NCBI RefSeq assembly: GCF_015453285.1 | Contig: NZ_JADLZT010000011.1 | Span: 1 to 64,000 of the forward strand | Source of the DNA: Lysobacter niastensis | Lineage (GTDB): Bacteria > Pseudomonadota > Gammaproteobacteria > Xanthomonadales > Xanthomonadaceae | Direction: 5' to 3' | Length of the DNA stretch: 64,000 nucleotides | Part shown: piece by piece, positions 9,399 to 18,366 of the stretch | Numbering within the stretch: the stretch's first letter is position 1 | Layout: each line of letters opens with the position of its first letter | Made by a program: the position numbers and the translations under genes | The notes under the pieces: generated by a model | What the model was told of the DNA's origin: nothing | The model's database searches: none | Seen by the model: the letters and a program-made list of their open reading frames with translations, nothing else

Positions 9399-9517
9399 GT
9401 GATCTCTCCCCTGACGTGGCGAGCAGTGTCGCCGCTTTTTTTGCTGAATTACGGTGCGCTTGCGCACAATCCTGACAAGTGGCGCCCCGATTTCCGTGCC
9501 CCAAGGCCAGTACGCCA

Positions 9518-10243
9518 CTAACGCTGCAGCGCGGCCAGTTCCTCGACGCTGAGTTCGCGCCATTGCCCCTTGCCGAGCTCTCCCAGTTGAAGCGCTCCGA
9601 TCGCCACGCGCACCAGCCGCAGGACATCGATTCCCATGGCACTGAACAGCCGCCGGATCTGACGATTGCGGCCCTCGTCGAGGATCACCTCGACCCAGGC
9701 ATTCTTCTCGCCGGAACGCAGCAGCCGCGCCGAGCGCGCGCGGAGCGGTTCGCCGGCATCGACGACGCCGTCCAGCAACGCCGCCAGCGTCCGCTCGTCG
9801 GGGATGGTGTCGATCTGCACGTGGTAGGTCTTGTCCAGCCCCATTTCGGGATCGGTAATGCGGGCCGCCCATTGCGGGTCGTTACAGAACAGCAGCAGCC
9901 CTTCGCTGGCCTTGTCGAGCCGCCCCACCGGTGCAAGCCATGGCAGTCCGGCGCCGTCGAAGCAGCGATACACGGTGTCGCGGCCACGCTCGTCGCTGGC
10001 GGTCGTGACCAGCCCACGCGGCTTGTTGAGCATCACGTAGCGGCGCTGCTGGGCCTGGTCCAGCGGCTTGCCGTCGACCAGCACGCGCTGCCGGCCCTGC
10101 ACGATCGCGAACTCGGGGTCGCGCACGACCCGGCCGTCCACCTCCACGCGTCCGTCGGCAATCCATTGCGCCGCCTGCGTGCGCGAGCACAGTCCGCACT
10201 TGGACAGCACGCGCGCCAGGCCGTGTCGGGGGGAAGTCTTCAT
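9518..10243 (-). CDS. rRNA pseudouridine synthase, RsuA/RluB/RluE family
   Basis: This 241-residue enzyme isomerises a uridine in ribosomal RNA. An N-terminal S4 RNA-binding domain (about residues 7-55, with RVLSKCGLCSRTQAAQWIADG) precedes the catalytic domain. The family motif PVGRLDKASEGLLLF contains the catalytic Asp110, and ILDEGRNRQIRRLF is the conserved late motif. The size is close to RsuA (231). Position specificity (16S or 23S site) cannot be read from the sequence. The start MKTSPRHGLARVL was chosen because the S4 domain begins there; the longer open frame upstream runs into the preceding gene. Confidence 0.9.
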   Translation of the reverse strand: MKTSPRHGLARVLSKCGLCSRTQAAQWIADGRVEVDGRVVRDPEFAIVQGRQRVLVDGKPLDQAQQRRYVMLNKPRGLVTTASDERGRDTVYRCFDGAGLPWLAPVGRLDKASEGLLLFCNDPQWAARITDPEMGLDKTYHVQIDTIPDERTLAALLDGVVDAGEPLRARSARLLRSGEKNAWVEVILDEGRNRQIRRLFSAMGIDVLRLVRVAIGALQLGELGKGQWRELSVEELAALQR

Positions 10244-10289
10244 CGTCGAAGGCCGCGTCGCGGCCAGGGTCCTTTGGGAGGGCAAGCGC

Positions 10290-10808
10290 CTACTTTTTCT
10301 TGTCGGCTTCGGGGGCCGCCGGGGCCGGCGCCGGGGGTGGCGCGGCCGCAGCACCTGGCTTGCCCTTGGCGACGCGCACGCCCTTGGCCTTCATCCAGGC
10401 GTCGAACTCCTCGGCCGTCATGCGCTTGCCGTTCTGATGCATGTCGAATCGCCACGGCGTGTTGTCGTACTGCGTCTTGGGCTTGTAGGCGGCCGGGTCG
10501 GAGGACGACGGCATCGCGGCTGCGGCAGGTGCTGCAGCCGGCTTGGCGCTGGCGACGTTGCTGCAATTGTCGATGCGCTGGCGCAGCAGCACTTGGTCCA
10601 CCGAGAGGGATTCGTCAGAGGCCTGCGACAGCACGCCGGTCGGCGCACCGAGCTGATGACTCGGCAGGACCAGTTCGGAGGCGATCGGCGCCACCACGGT
10701 CGGACGCACCGGCATCGCCTTCGGCGCCGCGATCCCCGCGCAATTGTTGGCCTGAGCCTGCGCCATCCCGGCGGCGAGCATCAACGACAATCCGATTACC
10801 GCGCGCAT
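10290..10808 (-). CDS. Secreted protein sharing the YDNTP-AEEFDAWMKA motif
   Basis: This is a 172-residue exported protein of unknown function. A signal peptide (residues 1-19, ending AQA) is followed by a mature N-terminal region with two Cys (NNCAGIAAP near the start, DNCSN near 90) that could form a disulfide. The C-terminal block YDNTPWRF, QNGKRMTAEEFDAWMKAKG matches the small protein encoded at 9078-9398, then a Pro/Ala/Lys-rich tail follows. GGAGG precedes the start by 5-6 nt. It lies 46 nt upstream of the pseudouridine synthase gene and is probably co-transcribed with it. Confidence 0.82.
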   Translation of the reverse strand: MRAVIGLSLMLAAGMAQAQANNCAGIAAPKAMPVRPTVVAPIASELVLPSHQLGAPTGVLSQASDESLSVDQVLLRQRIDNCSNVASAKPAAAPAAAAMPSSSDPAAYKPKTQYDNTPWRFDMHQNGKRMTAEEFDAWMKAKGVRVAKGKPGAAAAPPPAPAPAAPEADKKK

Positions 10809-10936
10809 GGCGAGCCTCCGAACCTCCTGATCGTGCTGTCCAGAATACCCCCCTGGCCAGTGCGCGCAGAGTGTAGGAGCGCGAATCGACGGTCACAACC
10901 GCCGCGATGCGAATCGCCAGCGCGCATCACAAACGA

Positions 10937-10964
10937 CGAAGCCCGGCCAGATGGCCGGGCTTCG
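10937..10964 (-). terminator. Terminator of the first OmpA-family gene
   Basis: A perfect 12-bp stem (CGAAGCCCGGCC) with a 4-nt loop lies 40 nt after the stop codon and is followed on the minus strand by TCGTTTG. A second 9-bp hairpin (10977-10996) lies between it and the stop. The same two structures follow the duplicate gene. Confidence 0.75.
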
Positions 10965-11004
10965 CAGTGTTGCAGTGGCGGATTCAGGAATCCGCCGGTG
11001 AGGC

Positions 11005-12087
11005 TCAGTTCTGCACGTTCAGCTCGGTGCGGCGGTTCTTCTCGCTCTTGCAGCCCGGCATCGTCTGGCCCAGGTCTTCCAGCGGACGGCTCTCGCCGTA
11101 GCCGTTCGGACCGGTCAGACGCGACGCGTCGATGCCGTTGCTGGTCAGGTGGTCATAGACCGCCTTGGCGCGACGCTCCGACAGCTTCTGGTTGTACGCG
11201 TCCTTGCCGCACTGGTCGGTGTGACCGGCCACTTCGGCACGCAGCTCCGGATAGCGCTTGAAGATCTCGATGGCCTCGTTGAGGATCGCCACCGCGTCAG
11301 GACGCAGATTCGCCTTGTCGAAGTCGAAGTTCACGCCCTTCAGGTCGATCGACACCGGCACCGGGCAACCGTCCGGACCGATCGTCTGGCCGGCCTGCGA
11401 ACCCGGGCACTTGTCGTCGCAGTTGTTGACGCCGTCGCCGTCGTCGTCCAGGTCGGCGCAGCTCGGCGCAGGCGGAGCCGGCGGAGCCGGAACGACCGGC
11501 GGGCCCAGCGGGATGATGATGCCGACCGAGGCCAGCACGTCGCCGAACCAGTCTTCGCTCGGAGCGTTGACGCTCTTGTCGTCGAAGTCGGCGCGGTAGG
11601 CCAGTTCGCCGCGGATACCGACGCGGTTGCCGTACAGGGCCGACTGCACGCCCACGCCGACCTTGGCGGCGAGGTTGTCGTCTTCGCGCTCACCCGGCGA
11701 GCTCGTGCTCGGGAAGGCATCGAACTCTTCTTCCGAACGCTGCCAGCCCAGGCCCATCAGCACGTACGGTGCCCAGTTGCGGCCTTCCTCGGTGAAGTGG
11801 CGACGCAGATCCAGCGATGCGCCGTACTGGCTCCAGTTGAGGTTCTGGTTGTCGTCGTTGTTCGGGTTCTGGTAGTTCAGCTCGCCGTCGAGCGACCAGT
11901 TCTGGTTAAGGAACTTGCCGACACCGAGACCAGCGAACGGGGCATTGCGGGTGCCACGATCATTGTCCTGCATGTTGAAACCGGCCGAGCCGGTCAGGTA
12001 CCAACGATCATCGAATTCCTGGGCGCCAGCCACCTGGGCAAAACTCAGGCCGGCCAGCAGTGCGGTGCTCAACAGGCGGATCTTCAT
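11005..12087 (-). CDS. OmpA-family outer membrane protein, copy 1 of tandem pair
   Basis: This 360-residue outer-membrane protein has four parts. They are a signal peptide (to about residue 22), an eight-strand OmpA/OprF-like barrel (about 25-190, starting FDDRWYLTGSAGFN), a Pro/Ala linker with an Asp-rich thrombospondin type 3-like segment (DLDDDGDGVNNCDDKCPG), and a C-terminal peptidoglycan-binding OmpA domain. That domain includes VNFDFDKANLRPDA, AGHTDQCGKDAYN and SERRAKAV. The start has AAGGAG 6 nt upstream. It is the downstream member of a tandem duplication with a 1,332-bp period; the last ~450 coding bases are almost identical to its twin. Confidence 0.94.
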   Translation of the reverse strand: MKIRLLSTALLAGLSFAQVAGAQEFDDRWYLTGSAGFNMQDNDRGTRNAPFAGLGVGKFLNQNWSLDGELNYQNPNNDDNQNLNWSQYGASLDLRRHFTEEGRNWAPYVLMGLGWQRSEEEFDAFPSTSSPGEREDDNLAAKVGVGVQSALYGNRVGIRGELAYRADFDDKSVNAPSEDWFGDVLASVGIIIPLGPPVVPAPPAPPAPSCADLDDDGDGVNNCDDKCPGSQAGQTIGPDGCPVPVSIDLKGVNFDFDKANLRPDAVAILNEAIEIFKRYPELRAEVAGHTDQCGKDAYNQKLSERRAKAVYDHLTSNGIDASRLTGPNGYGESRPLEDLGQTMPGCKSEKNRRTELNVQN

Positions 12088-12198
12088 TGCTGACTCCTTG
12101 TGTTCACATCGGGAAAGTTCGATTCACACAGCAAAGGCGTGACAGGGACGCATTCAGATTCGGTCCGGCCCGACCCCGATGGTCACTGGCGGCACGAA

Positions 12199-12227
12199 GC
12201 ATACATCAATGTCAAGGAATTTGTTAA
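12199..12227 (-). promoter_or_regulatory. Candidate sigma-70 promoter of OmpA copy 1
   Basis: On the minus strand TTAACA (12227-12222), a 17-nt spacer and TATGCT (12204-12199) resemble -35 and -10 boxes. A 5' leader of about 105 nt would result. The region is AT-rich compared with its surroundings. Confidence 0.4.
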
Positions 12228-12268
12228 CACTTATTAACGTAGTGCCGGAACTATTGGCTGTAAACGAA

Positions 12269-12296
12269 CGAAGCCCGGCCAAGCGGCCGGGCTTCG
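12269..12296 (-). terminator. Terminator of the second OmpA-family gene
   Basis: This is the same CGAAGCCCGGCC stem as the terminator at 10937-10964, with loop AAGC on the plus strand, followed on the minus strand by TTCGTTTAC. A GGCGGATTC hairpin again lies between it and the stop codon, showing the 3' untranslated region was duplicated with the gene. Confidence 0.75.
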
Positions 12297-12336
12297 TGGG
12301 GTTGCGGCGGCGGATTCAGGAATCCGCCGGTCAGGC

Positions 12337-13419
12337 TCAGTTCTGCACGTTCAGCTCGGTGCGGCGGTTCTTCTCGCTCTTGCAGCCCGGCATCGTCTGG
12401 CCCAGGTCTTCCAGCGGACGGCTCTCGCCGTAGCCGTTCGGACCGGTCAGACGCGACGCGTCGATGCCGTTGCTGGTCAGGTGGTCATAGACCGCCTTGG
12501 CGCGACGCTCCGACAGACCCTGGTTGTACGCGTCCTTGCCGCACTGGTCGGTGTGACCGGCCACTTCGGCACGCAACTCCGGATAGCGCTTGAAGATCTC
12601 GATGGCCTCGTTGAGGATCGCCACCGCGTCAGGACGCAGGTTCGCCTTGTCGAAGTCGAAGTTCACGCCCTTCAGGTCGATCGACACCGGCACCGGGCAA
12701 CCGTCCGGACCGATCGTCTGGCCGGCCTGCGAACCCGGGCACTTGTCGTCGCAGTTGTTGACGCCGTCGCCGTCGTCGTCCAGGTCGGCGCAGCTCGGCG
12801 CGGCCGGGGCCGGCGGGGCCGCAACGACCGGGGCACCCAGCGGGATGATGATGCCGACCGAGGCCAGCACGTCGCCGAACCAGTCTTCGCTCGGAGCGTT
12901 GACGCTCTTGTCGTCGAAATCGGCGCGGTAGGCCAGCTCGCCGCGGATACCGACGCGGTTGCCATACAGGGCCGACTGCACGCCCACGCCGACCTTGGCG
13001 GCGAAGTTGTCGTCTTCGCGCTCACCCGGCGAGTTCGTGCTCGGGAACGCGTCGAACTCCTCTTCCGAGCGCTGCCAGCCCAGACCCATCAGCACGTACG
13101 GCGCCCAGTTGCGACCTTCCTGGGTGAAGTGGTACCGCGCGTCGAGCGATGCGCCGTACTGGCTCCAGTTGAGGTTCTGGTTGTCGTCGTTTTCAGGGTT
13201 CTGGTAGTTCAGCTCGCCGTCGATCGACCAGTTCTGGTTGAGGAACTTGCCGATACCGAGGCCGACGAACGGAGCATTGCGGGTGCCGCGATCGTTGTCC
13301 TGCATGTTGAAACCGGCCGAACCGGTCAGGTACCAGCGATCGTCGAATTCCTGGGCGGCAGCTGCCTGGGCGATGCTCAGGCCACCCAGCAGGGCGGCGC
13401 AGAGGAGTTTCTTATTCAT
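12337..13419 (-). CDS. OmpA-family outer membrane protein, copy 2 of tandem pair
   Basis: This 360-residue protein has the same length and architecture as its neighbour: signal peptide, OmpA-type barrel, Ala/Pro linker with calcium-binding-like DLDDDGDGVNNCDDKCPG, and C-terminal OmpA peptidoglycan-binding domain. It anchors the outer membrane to peptidoglycan and may act as a slow porin. ATG 13419 is chosen over ATG 13434 because GAAGGAG lies 6-7 nt before it and the signal peptide MNKKLLCAALLGGLSIAQAA begins there. Signal peptide, linker and upstream DNA differ from copy 1, so the two may be regulated differently. Confidence 0.94.
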   Translation of the reverse strand: MNKKLLCAALLGGLSIAQAAAAQEFDDRWYLTGSAGFNMQDNDRGTRNAPFVGLGIGKFLNQNWSIDGELNYQNPENDDNQNLNWSQYGASLDARYHFTQEGRNWAPYVLMGLGWQRSEEEFDAFPSTNSPGEREDDNFAAKVGVGVQSALYGNRVGIRGELAYRADFDDKSVNAPSEDWFGDVLASVGIIIPLGAPVVAAPPAPAAPSCADLDDDGDGVNNCDDKCPGSQAGQTIGPDGCPVPVSIDLKGVNFDFDKANLRPDAVAILNEAIEIFKRYPELRAEVAGHTDQCGKDAYNQGLSERRAKAVYDHLTSNGIDASRLTGPNGYGESRPLEDLGQTMPGCKSEKNRRTELNVQN

Positions 13420-13600
13420 GTTGTGCTCCTTCATCTATCGATATTCGAAACCGCGTCAGCGGGCTTCGTATTCCTATGGGGGACAGTCGCCGTATGACGC
13501 TATCGGCGCGCAGAGTAAATTCGTGAATGTGAAAGTCATGTTAACGGCCATATAACAATCACATTAGTTCCCGATAATTTTTGCGCCCGTAAACGGTCGT

Positions 13601-15061
13601 TCAGACCTGCAGCAGCTCCAGCAGTCGCGTCACCGGCATAGCCTCCAGGACGCCTGGCTGCGCAGCCAAAGCCATCACCCGGTCGGCCTGCGCGGGCTCC
13701 AATCGCAAACGGATCGCCGACTCGAACTTCGCCATCAGCAAGGGGATACCCTCGGCACGACGCCTGCGGTGGCCGACCGGATAATCCACCGTGGCCTTTT
13801 CGGTGGTGCTGCCGTCGCGGAAGAAAACCTGCACCGAATTGCCGATGTAACGCTTTTCCGGGTCGAAATAATCCCGGGTGAAACGCGGGTCCTCGGTAAC
13901 GGTCATGCGTTCGCGGAGTGCGTCGATCCGCGGGTCGGCGGCGGCCTCGTCTGTGTAATCGTCTGCGGTGAGGCGGCCGAATATCAGCGGTACCGCGACC
14001 ATGAACTGCAGGCAGTGGTCGCGATCGGCGTAATTGGCCAGCGGTCCGGTCTTGTCGATGATGCGCATCGCCGCCTGCTGGGTTTCCAGGACGATCCGGT
14101 CGATCGCCTCCACGCCGCCTTTGTCGAGCCTCGCGCGGACCTGCGGGTGCAATTGCATCGCGCATTCCACGGCGGTCTGGGCGTGGAACTCGGCGGGATA
14201 GCTGATCTTGAACAGGATGTTCTCCATCACGTAGCTGCCGAACGGGCGCTCGAACTCGAATGCTTCGCCCCGGAAGGCCACGTCGTAGAACCCCCATACC
14301 GGCGCGGTCAGCGCACTCGGATAGCCGACCACACCCTTGGCCGCGTTGAGCGCGTGGATGACGGCGCGGCGGCAAGCGTCGCCAGCGGCCCAGCTCTTGC
14401 GCGGGCCGGTGTTCGGCGCGTGGCGGTAGGTGCGCAGCACGCCGTTGTCGATCCAGCTGTGCGAGATGGCGGTGACGATGTCGTCGCGGCTGCCACCGAG
14501 CATCGCGGTGGCGACCGCGGTCGACGCCAGACGCACCAGAATCACGTGGTCGAGGCCGACGCGGTTGAACGAGTTGCGCAGCGCGTAGCAGCCCTGGATC
14601 TCGTGCGCCTTGATGGCGTGGGCCAGGACATCGCGCACGGTCATCGCCACGCCGCCAGCGGCTTCGGCCCGGCGTCCCAGGTAATCGGCCACGGCGAGGA
14701 TCGAGCCGAGGTTGTCGGACGGGTGCCCCCATTCCGCCGCCAGCCAGGTGTCGTTGAAGTCGAGCCAGCGGATCTGCACGCCGATGTTGTAGGCGGCCTG
14801 CGCCGGATCGAGCTCGTACGACGTGAAGGGCACGCGCGCGCCGCCGGGCATGCCGGCACCTGGCACAAGCGGACCGAGATGCTTCACGCACGCCGGATAC
14901 TCCATCGCCAATGCCGCGCAGGCCAGCGAATCGAACAGCATGTAGCGCGCCGTCTCGAACGCCTCCTCCGAATCGATCTGGTAATCGCGGACGTAGTCGG
15001 CGATGGCCGTCATCGGCGCGTCGGGATCCGGGCGCGCGGCGGAGCGGATGTCGTGGCTCAT
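13601..15061 (-). CDS. prpD: 2-methylcitrate dehydratase PrpD
   Basis: This 486-residue MmgE/PrpD-fold enzyme dehydrates 2-methylcitrate to 2-methylaconitate in the methylcitrate cycle for propionate. Length matches E. coli PrpD (483). Characteristic segments are the N-terminal helical block around DSLACAALAMEYPAC, IRWLDFNDTWLAAEWGHPSDNLG, FNRVGLDHVILVRLA, GDACRRAVIHAL and FKISYPAEFHAQTAVE. The start has GGAGG 9 nt upstream. It stands alone, divergent from a dioxygenase gene, while prpE, prpB and prpC lie about 15 kb away. Confidence 0.93.
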   Translation of the reverse strand: MSHDIRSAARPDPDAPMTAIADYVRDYQIDSEEAFETARYMLFDSLACAALAMEYPACVKHLGPLVPGAGMPGGARVPFTSYELDPAQAAYNIGVQIRWLDFNDTWLAAEWGHPSDNLGSILAVADYLGRRAEAAGGVAMTVRDVLAHAIKAHEIQGCYALRNSFNRVGLDHVILVRLASTAVATAMLGGSRDDIVTAISHSWIDNGVLRTYRHAPNTGPRKSWAAGDACRRAVIHALNAAKGVVGYPSALTAPVWGFYDVAFRGEAFEFERPFGSYVMENILFKISYPAEFHAQTAVECAMQLHPQVRARLDKGGVEAIDRIVLETQQAAMRIIDKTGPLANYADRDHCLQFMVAVPLIFGRLTADDYTDEAAADPRIDALRERMTVTEDPRFTRDYFDPEKRYIGNSVQVFFRDGSTTEKATVDYPVGHRRRRAEGIPLLMAKFESAIRLRLEPAQADRVMALAAQPGVLEAMPVTRLLELLQV

Positions 15062-15204
15062 GGCTCAGGGCCTCCGGCGAGGACGTGACCATTCTTCCAG
15101 ACGCCCGCCGGACGGTCCGTCACGCTGCATTGGCGGCAGACCCGGAACGCACCGGCACGTGGGCCGTGCTTGGAAAAGCGCGGCGGCGGGACCACTCTTT
15201 CGCC

Positions 15205-15996
15205 ATGGACATCCCCGCCCGCCTGCCAACCCTGTTCCTCTCCCACGGCTCGCCGATGCTGGCGATCGAGGATTCGCCGGCCGGTCGCTTCCTCGACAAA
15301 CTGGGCGAACAACTGCCGTGGCCGAAGGCGGTGCTCGTCGCCTCCGCCCACTTCATGACCGACCGGCCGATGCTCGGCGGCCATGCACAACCGCACACGG
15401 TGCATGACTTCGGCGGATTTCCCGAGCCGCTGTACCAGATCCAATACCCAGCGCCCGGCGATCCCGACCTGGCCGAGCAGATCGCGCAACGTTTGGCCGA
15501 TGCCGGGCTGACGCCTCGCGTGCGCGAGAACCACGGCCTCGACCACGGCGTGTGGGTACCACTGCGGCGTATGTATCCGCAGGCCGACATCCCGGTGGTG
15601 CCGTTGTCGGTGATGCCCCACGCCACTGCCGCGCAGCATTACGCGCTCGGCCAGGCGCTGGCGCCGTTGCGCGACGCAGGCGTGCTGGTGATCGGGTCGG
15701 GCGGCTTCGTGCACAACCTCGGCGACCTCGACTGGCAGCACAAGGACGCGCAGGTACCGGGATGGGCGCAGGAGTTCAGCGACTGGATGCACACGATGCT
15801 GTCGGCGCACGACTGGCCGGCGCTGCTCGACTGGCACCAGCGTGCGCCGCATGCACAGCACGCGCATCCGACAGTCGAGCACCTGATGCCGCTGTTCGTC
15901 GCGCTGGGCGCGGCCGGTGATGCGCCGAACGTGCGCAGCATCCACCGCTCGCACGAGTTCGGGTCACTTGCGCTGGATGCGTTCGCGTTCGATTGA
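15205..15996 (+). CDS. DODA-type (LigB-fold) extradiol ring-cleavage dioxygenase
   Basis: This is a 263-residue class III extradiol dioxygenase-like protein of the YgiD/4,5-DOPA dioxygenase group. Conserved metal-binding segments are LFLSHGSPMLAIE near the N-terminus, HTVHDFGGFPEPLYQIQYP, ENHGLDHGVWVPLRRMYP, IGSGGFVHNL and HPTVEHLMPLFVALGA. Members bind zinc or iron and open catechol rings; the true substrate is unknown. The ribosome site is weak; the start was chosen from the family N-terminus. The gene converges on the LysR gene 26 nt away and is divergent from prpD. Confidence 0.88.
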   Translation: MDIPARLPTLFLSHGSPMLAIEDSPAGRFLDKLGEQLPWPKAVLVASAHFMTDRPMLGGHAQPHTVHDFGGFPEPLYQIQYPAPGDPDLAEQIAQRLADAGLTPRVRENHGLDHGVWVPLRRMYPQADIPVVPLSVMPHATAAQHYALGQALAPLRDAGVLVIGSGGFVHNLGDLDWQHKDAQVPGWAQEFSDWMHTMLSAHDWPALLDWHQRAPHAQHAHPTVEHLMPLFVALGAAGDAPNVRSIHRSHEFGSLALDAFAFD

Positions 15997-16022
15997 GCGT
16001 GCGCGCATGACGGCGCGCCTCC

Positions 16023-16934
16023 CTACTGCCGCTCCCACGGCGGGTTCTCGCCGAAGCGCGACTCGATGAAGTCGACGAACGCACGCACGCGCGGCGGCAC
16101 CAGGCGCCGTTGCGGCGTGATCGCGTAGATGCCGGTGTCTGCGAAGGGATAGCCGGGCAGCACCTGCACCAGGCGACCGCTGCGCAGGTCGTCTGCGACG
16201 TGCCACGACGAGTGCAGCGCGATGCCGAGCCCGGCCACACACGCATCGCGAACCACCTCGCCGTAGTTGGTCTCGATGCGGCCCTGCACGCGCACCGCGA
16301 CTTCGCCGCCGGCGCCGTCGCTCATGCGCCACACATCCTGGCGGCCCGCGCTGCCGACCAGCAGCACGCATTCATGCCCGCCCAGGTCCTGCGGCGTTTG
16401 CGGAGTTCCGTGCCGGCGCAGGTAGTCGGGCGAGGCGCACAGCACGCGGCGATTCGGCGCCAGCCGCCGCGCGACGAGGTTGGAATCGGTCAACGCGCCG
16501 ATGCGTATCGCCAGATCGAATCCCGCACTGACCAGGTCCAGCATCTGGTCGGTCAGGTTGAGGCTGAGCTTGATGCGCGGATGCCGGGCCATGAACTCCG
16601 GCAGCAGCGGCGAGATGTAGAGGCGCCCGAACGAGGCCGACGTCGTCACCCGCAGCGTGCCGGCGGCCTCGGTGCCAGTCTGGCGCAGGCTGCTGGTCAG
16701 CGCTTCGAGATCCTCGATCAGCACCCGCCCCTGATCGGCCAGCACTGCGCCCTCCGGCGTGGCATGCAGGCGCCGCGTGGTCCGGTGCAGCAGGCGCACG
16801 CCGAGGTCGGCTTCCAGCCGCTTCAGGCGCTGGCTGGCCACCGCCACGGACAGGTCGAGGCTGCGGGCGGCGGCACTGATCGACCCCAGATCCAGCACCC
16901 GCAGGAACAGGCCGATGTCGTCGATCCGGTCCAT
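16023..16934 (-). CDS. LysR-family transcriptional regulator
   Basis: The 303-residue protein has an N-terminal winged HTH (residues 4-62: DLGSISAAARSLDLSVAVASQRLKRLEADLG, here in part) and a C-terminal inducer-binding domain from about residue 90. The body resembles the CrgA/AaeR-like subgroup, with LRVTTSASFGR. It is divergent from the MFS transporter gene (114 nt apart), the usual layout for a LysR protein and its target, so control of the transporter and aldo-keto reductase genes is inferred. Confidence 0.92.
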   Translation of the reverse strand: MDRIDDIGLFLRVLDLGSISAAARSLDLSVAVASQRLKRLEADLGVRLLHRTTRRLHATPEGAVLADQGRVLIEDLEALTSSLRQTGTEAAGTLRVTTSASFGRLYISPLLPEFMARHPRIKLSLNLTDQMLDLVSAGFDLAIRIGALTDSNLVARRLAPNRRVLCASPDYLRRHGTPQTPQDLGGHECVLLVGSAGRQDVWRMSDGAGGEVAVRVQGRIETNYGEVVRDACVAGLGIALHSSWHVADDLRSGRLVQVLPGYPFADTGIYAITPQRRLVPPRVRAFVDFIESRFGENPPWERQ

Positions 16935-17048
16935 TTCGCTCGATTATCAATATTCCGTTGAATCTCCTTCGCCATCCTGATGGTTTCTGCTGAAGATGCA
17001 AGCCCCTAGGCTGCGCGCTCCCCTTTCCAGGCGAGACCCCGCGCCGTC

Positions 17049-18284
17049 ATGGCCACCCTCCCCCTTGCATCTGCTTCTTCCGGCCGGATGCCGCTGGCGC
17101 TGTACGCGCTGACCGCCGGCTCATTCGGCATCGGCTGCGCCGAGTTCGTGATCATGGGCCTGCTGTTGCAGGTCGCCGCCGACCTGCACGTGTCGATCGC
17201 CGCCGCGGGCATGCTCGTGTCCGGCTACGCGCTGGGCGTGTTCGTCGGCGCGCCGCTGCTGACGCTGCTGACGCGCCGCATGCCGCGCAAGGCTGTGTTG
17301 ATCGCGCTGATGGTGATCTACACGATCGGCAACGCGGCCTGTGCGCTCGCGCCCGACTACACCACGCTGATGGCCGCACGCGTGCTGACCTCGCTCACGC
17401 ATGGCACGTTCTTCGGTGTCGGTGCCGTCGTCGCCACCGGCATGGTGCCGTCCGAGCGTCGCGCTTCCGCCATCTCGATCATGTTTTCCGGACTCACGCT
17501 GGCAACGCTGCTCGGCATGCCAGCCGGTGCGTGGCTGGGTCTGCATCTGGGGTGGCGTTCCACCTTCTGGGCGATGACGCTGGTCGGCATCGCATCGCTG
17601 GCGATCATCGCCGCGCTGGTGCCGTCCAGCCGCGAGGACGCCGCGCCCGTGGCATTGCGTGACGAACTCCGGACGATCGCGCGCCCGCAGGTGCTGCTGG
17701 GCCTGCTGATGACGATGCTGGGCTTCGCCGGCGTGTTCGTCGTCATCACCTATCTGCAGCCGTTGCTGACGCAGCTGACCGGCTTCGGCGAAGGTGCGGT
17801 ATCGCCGATCCTTCTGCTGTTCGGCGGTGGCATGGTCGTAGGCAATCTCCTCGGCGGACGCTTCGCAGACCGCAAGCCCACGCCAGCGCTGCTGGCGACC
17901 CTCGCCGCGCTGGCGCTGGTGCTGGGCACCATGACGTTCGCGCTGCACAGCAAGGCGGCGATGGTCGCGTTCGTCGCCCTGCTCGGCATCGCCGCGTTCG
18001 CAACGGTGTCGCCATTGCAACTTAGGGTGCTGCATCACGCCCGCGGCGCCGGCGAGAACCTGGCGTCGAGCTTCAACATCGCTGCGTTCAACCTGGGCAA
18101 CGCGCTCGGCGCATGGCTGGGCGGCGTGGTGATCGAGCATGGTGCGGGCCTCGGCGCGGTGACGTGGACCGCGGCGCTGGTGACCACCGCCGGCCTCGCC
18201 GTCGCGCTGTGGAGCGTGCGCGCCGAGACTTCCGGCAGCGCGCCGGAACCGCTGCCGCACGGCTGCGTGCCCGAGCAACCGTGA
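17049..18284 (+). CDS. MFS transporter, DHA1 family (drug/metabolite efflux)
   Basis: The 411-residue membrane protein has about 12 hydrophobic segments in two halves, beginning ALYALTAGSFGIGCAEFVIMG, here quoted in part. The motif A-like loop after TM2 (LLTRRMPRKAV) and the second-half RFADRKPTPA loop mark it as MFS. It belongs to the AraJ/YdhP-like DHA1 exporters. The substrate is unknown. It is divergent from a LysR gene and 82 nt upstream of an aldo-keto reductase gene, suggesting a small detoxification unit. Confidence 0.9.
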   Translation: MATLPLASASSGRMPLALYALTAGSFGIGCAEFVIMGLLLQVAADLHVSIAAAGMLVSGYALGVFVGAPLLTLLTRRMPRKAVLIALMVIYTIGNAACALAPDYTTLMAARVLTSLTHGTFFGVGAVVATGMVPSERRASAISIMFSGLTLATLLGMPAGAWLGLHLGWRSTFWAMTLVGIASLAIIAALVPSSREDAAPVALRDELRTIARPQVLLGLLMTMLGFAGVFVVITYLQPLLTQLTGFGEGAVSPILLLFGGGMVVGNLLGGRFADRKPTPALLATLAALALVLGTMTFALHSKAAMVAFVALLGIAAFATVSPLQLRVLHHARGAGENLASSFNIAAFNLGNALGAWLGGVVIEHGAGLGAVTWTAALVTTAGLAVALWSVRAETSGSAPEPLPHGCVPEQP

Positions 18285-18366
18285 CCGCGCCACCACGCAC
18301 CGCGCCGCACCATTCCTCCACTCCCAGCCCTCGACTCCTGCTTCCTTCCCTTCCCAAGGACCTGTC

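Noticed and set aside
12088-12268. Possible small regulatory RNA upstream of OmpA copy 1
   Set aside because: The AT-rich stretch fits a promoter region; no terminator separate from those of the OmpA genes was found.
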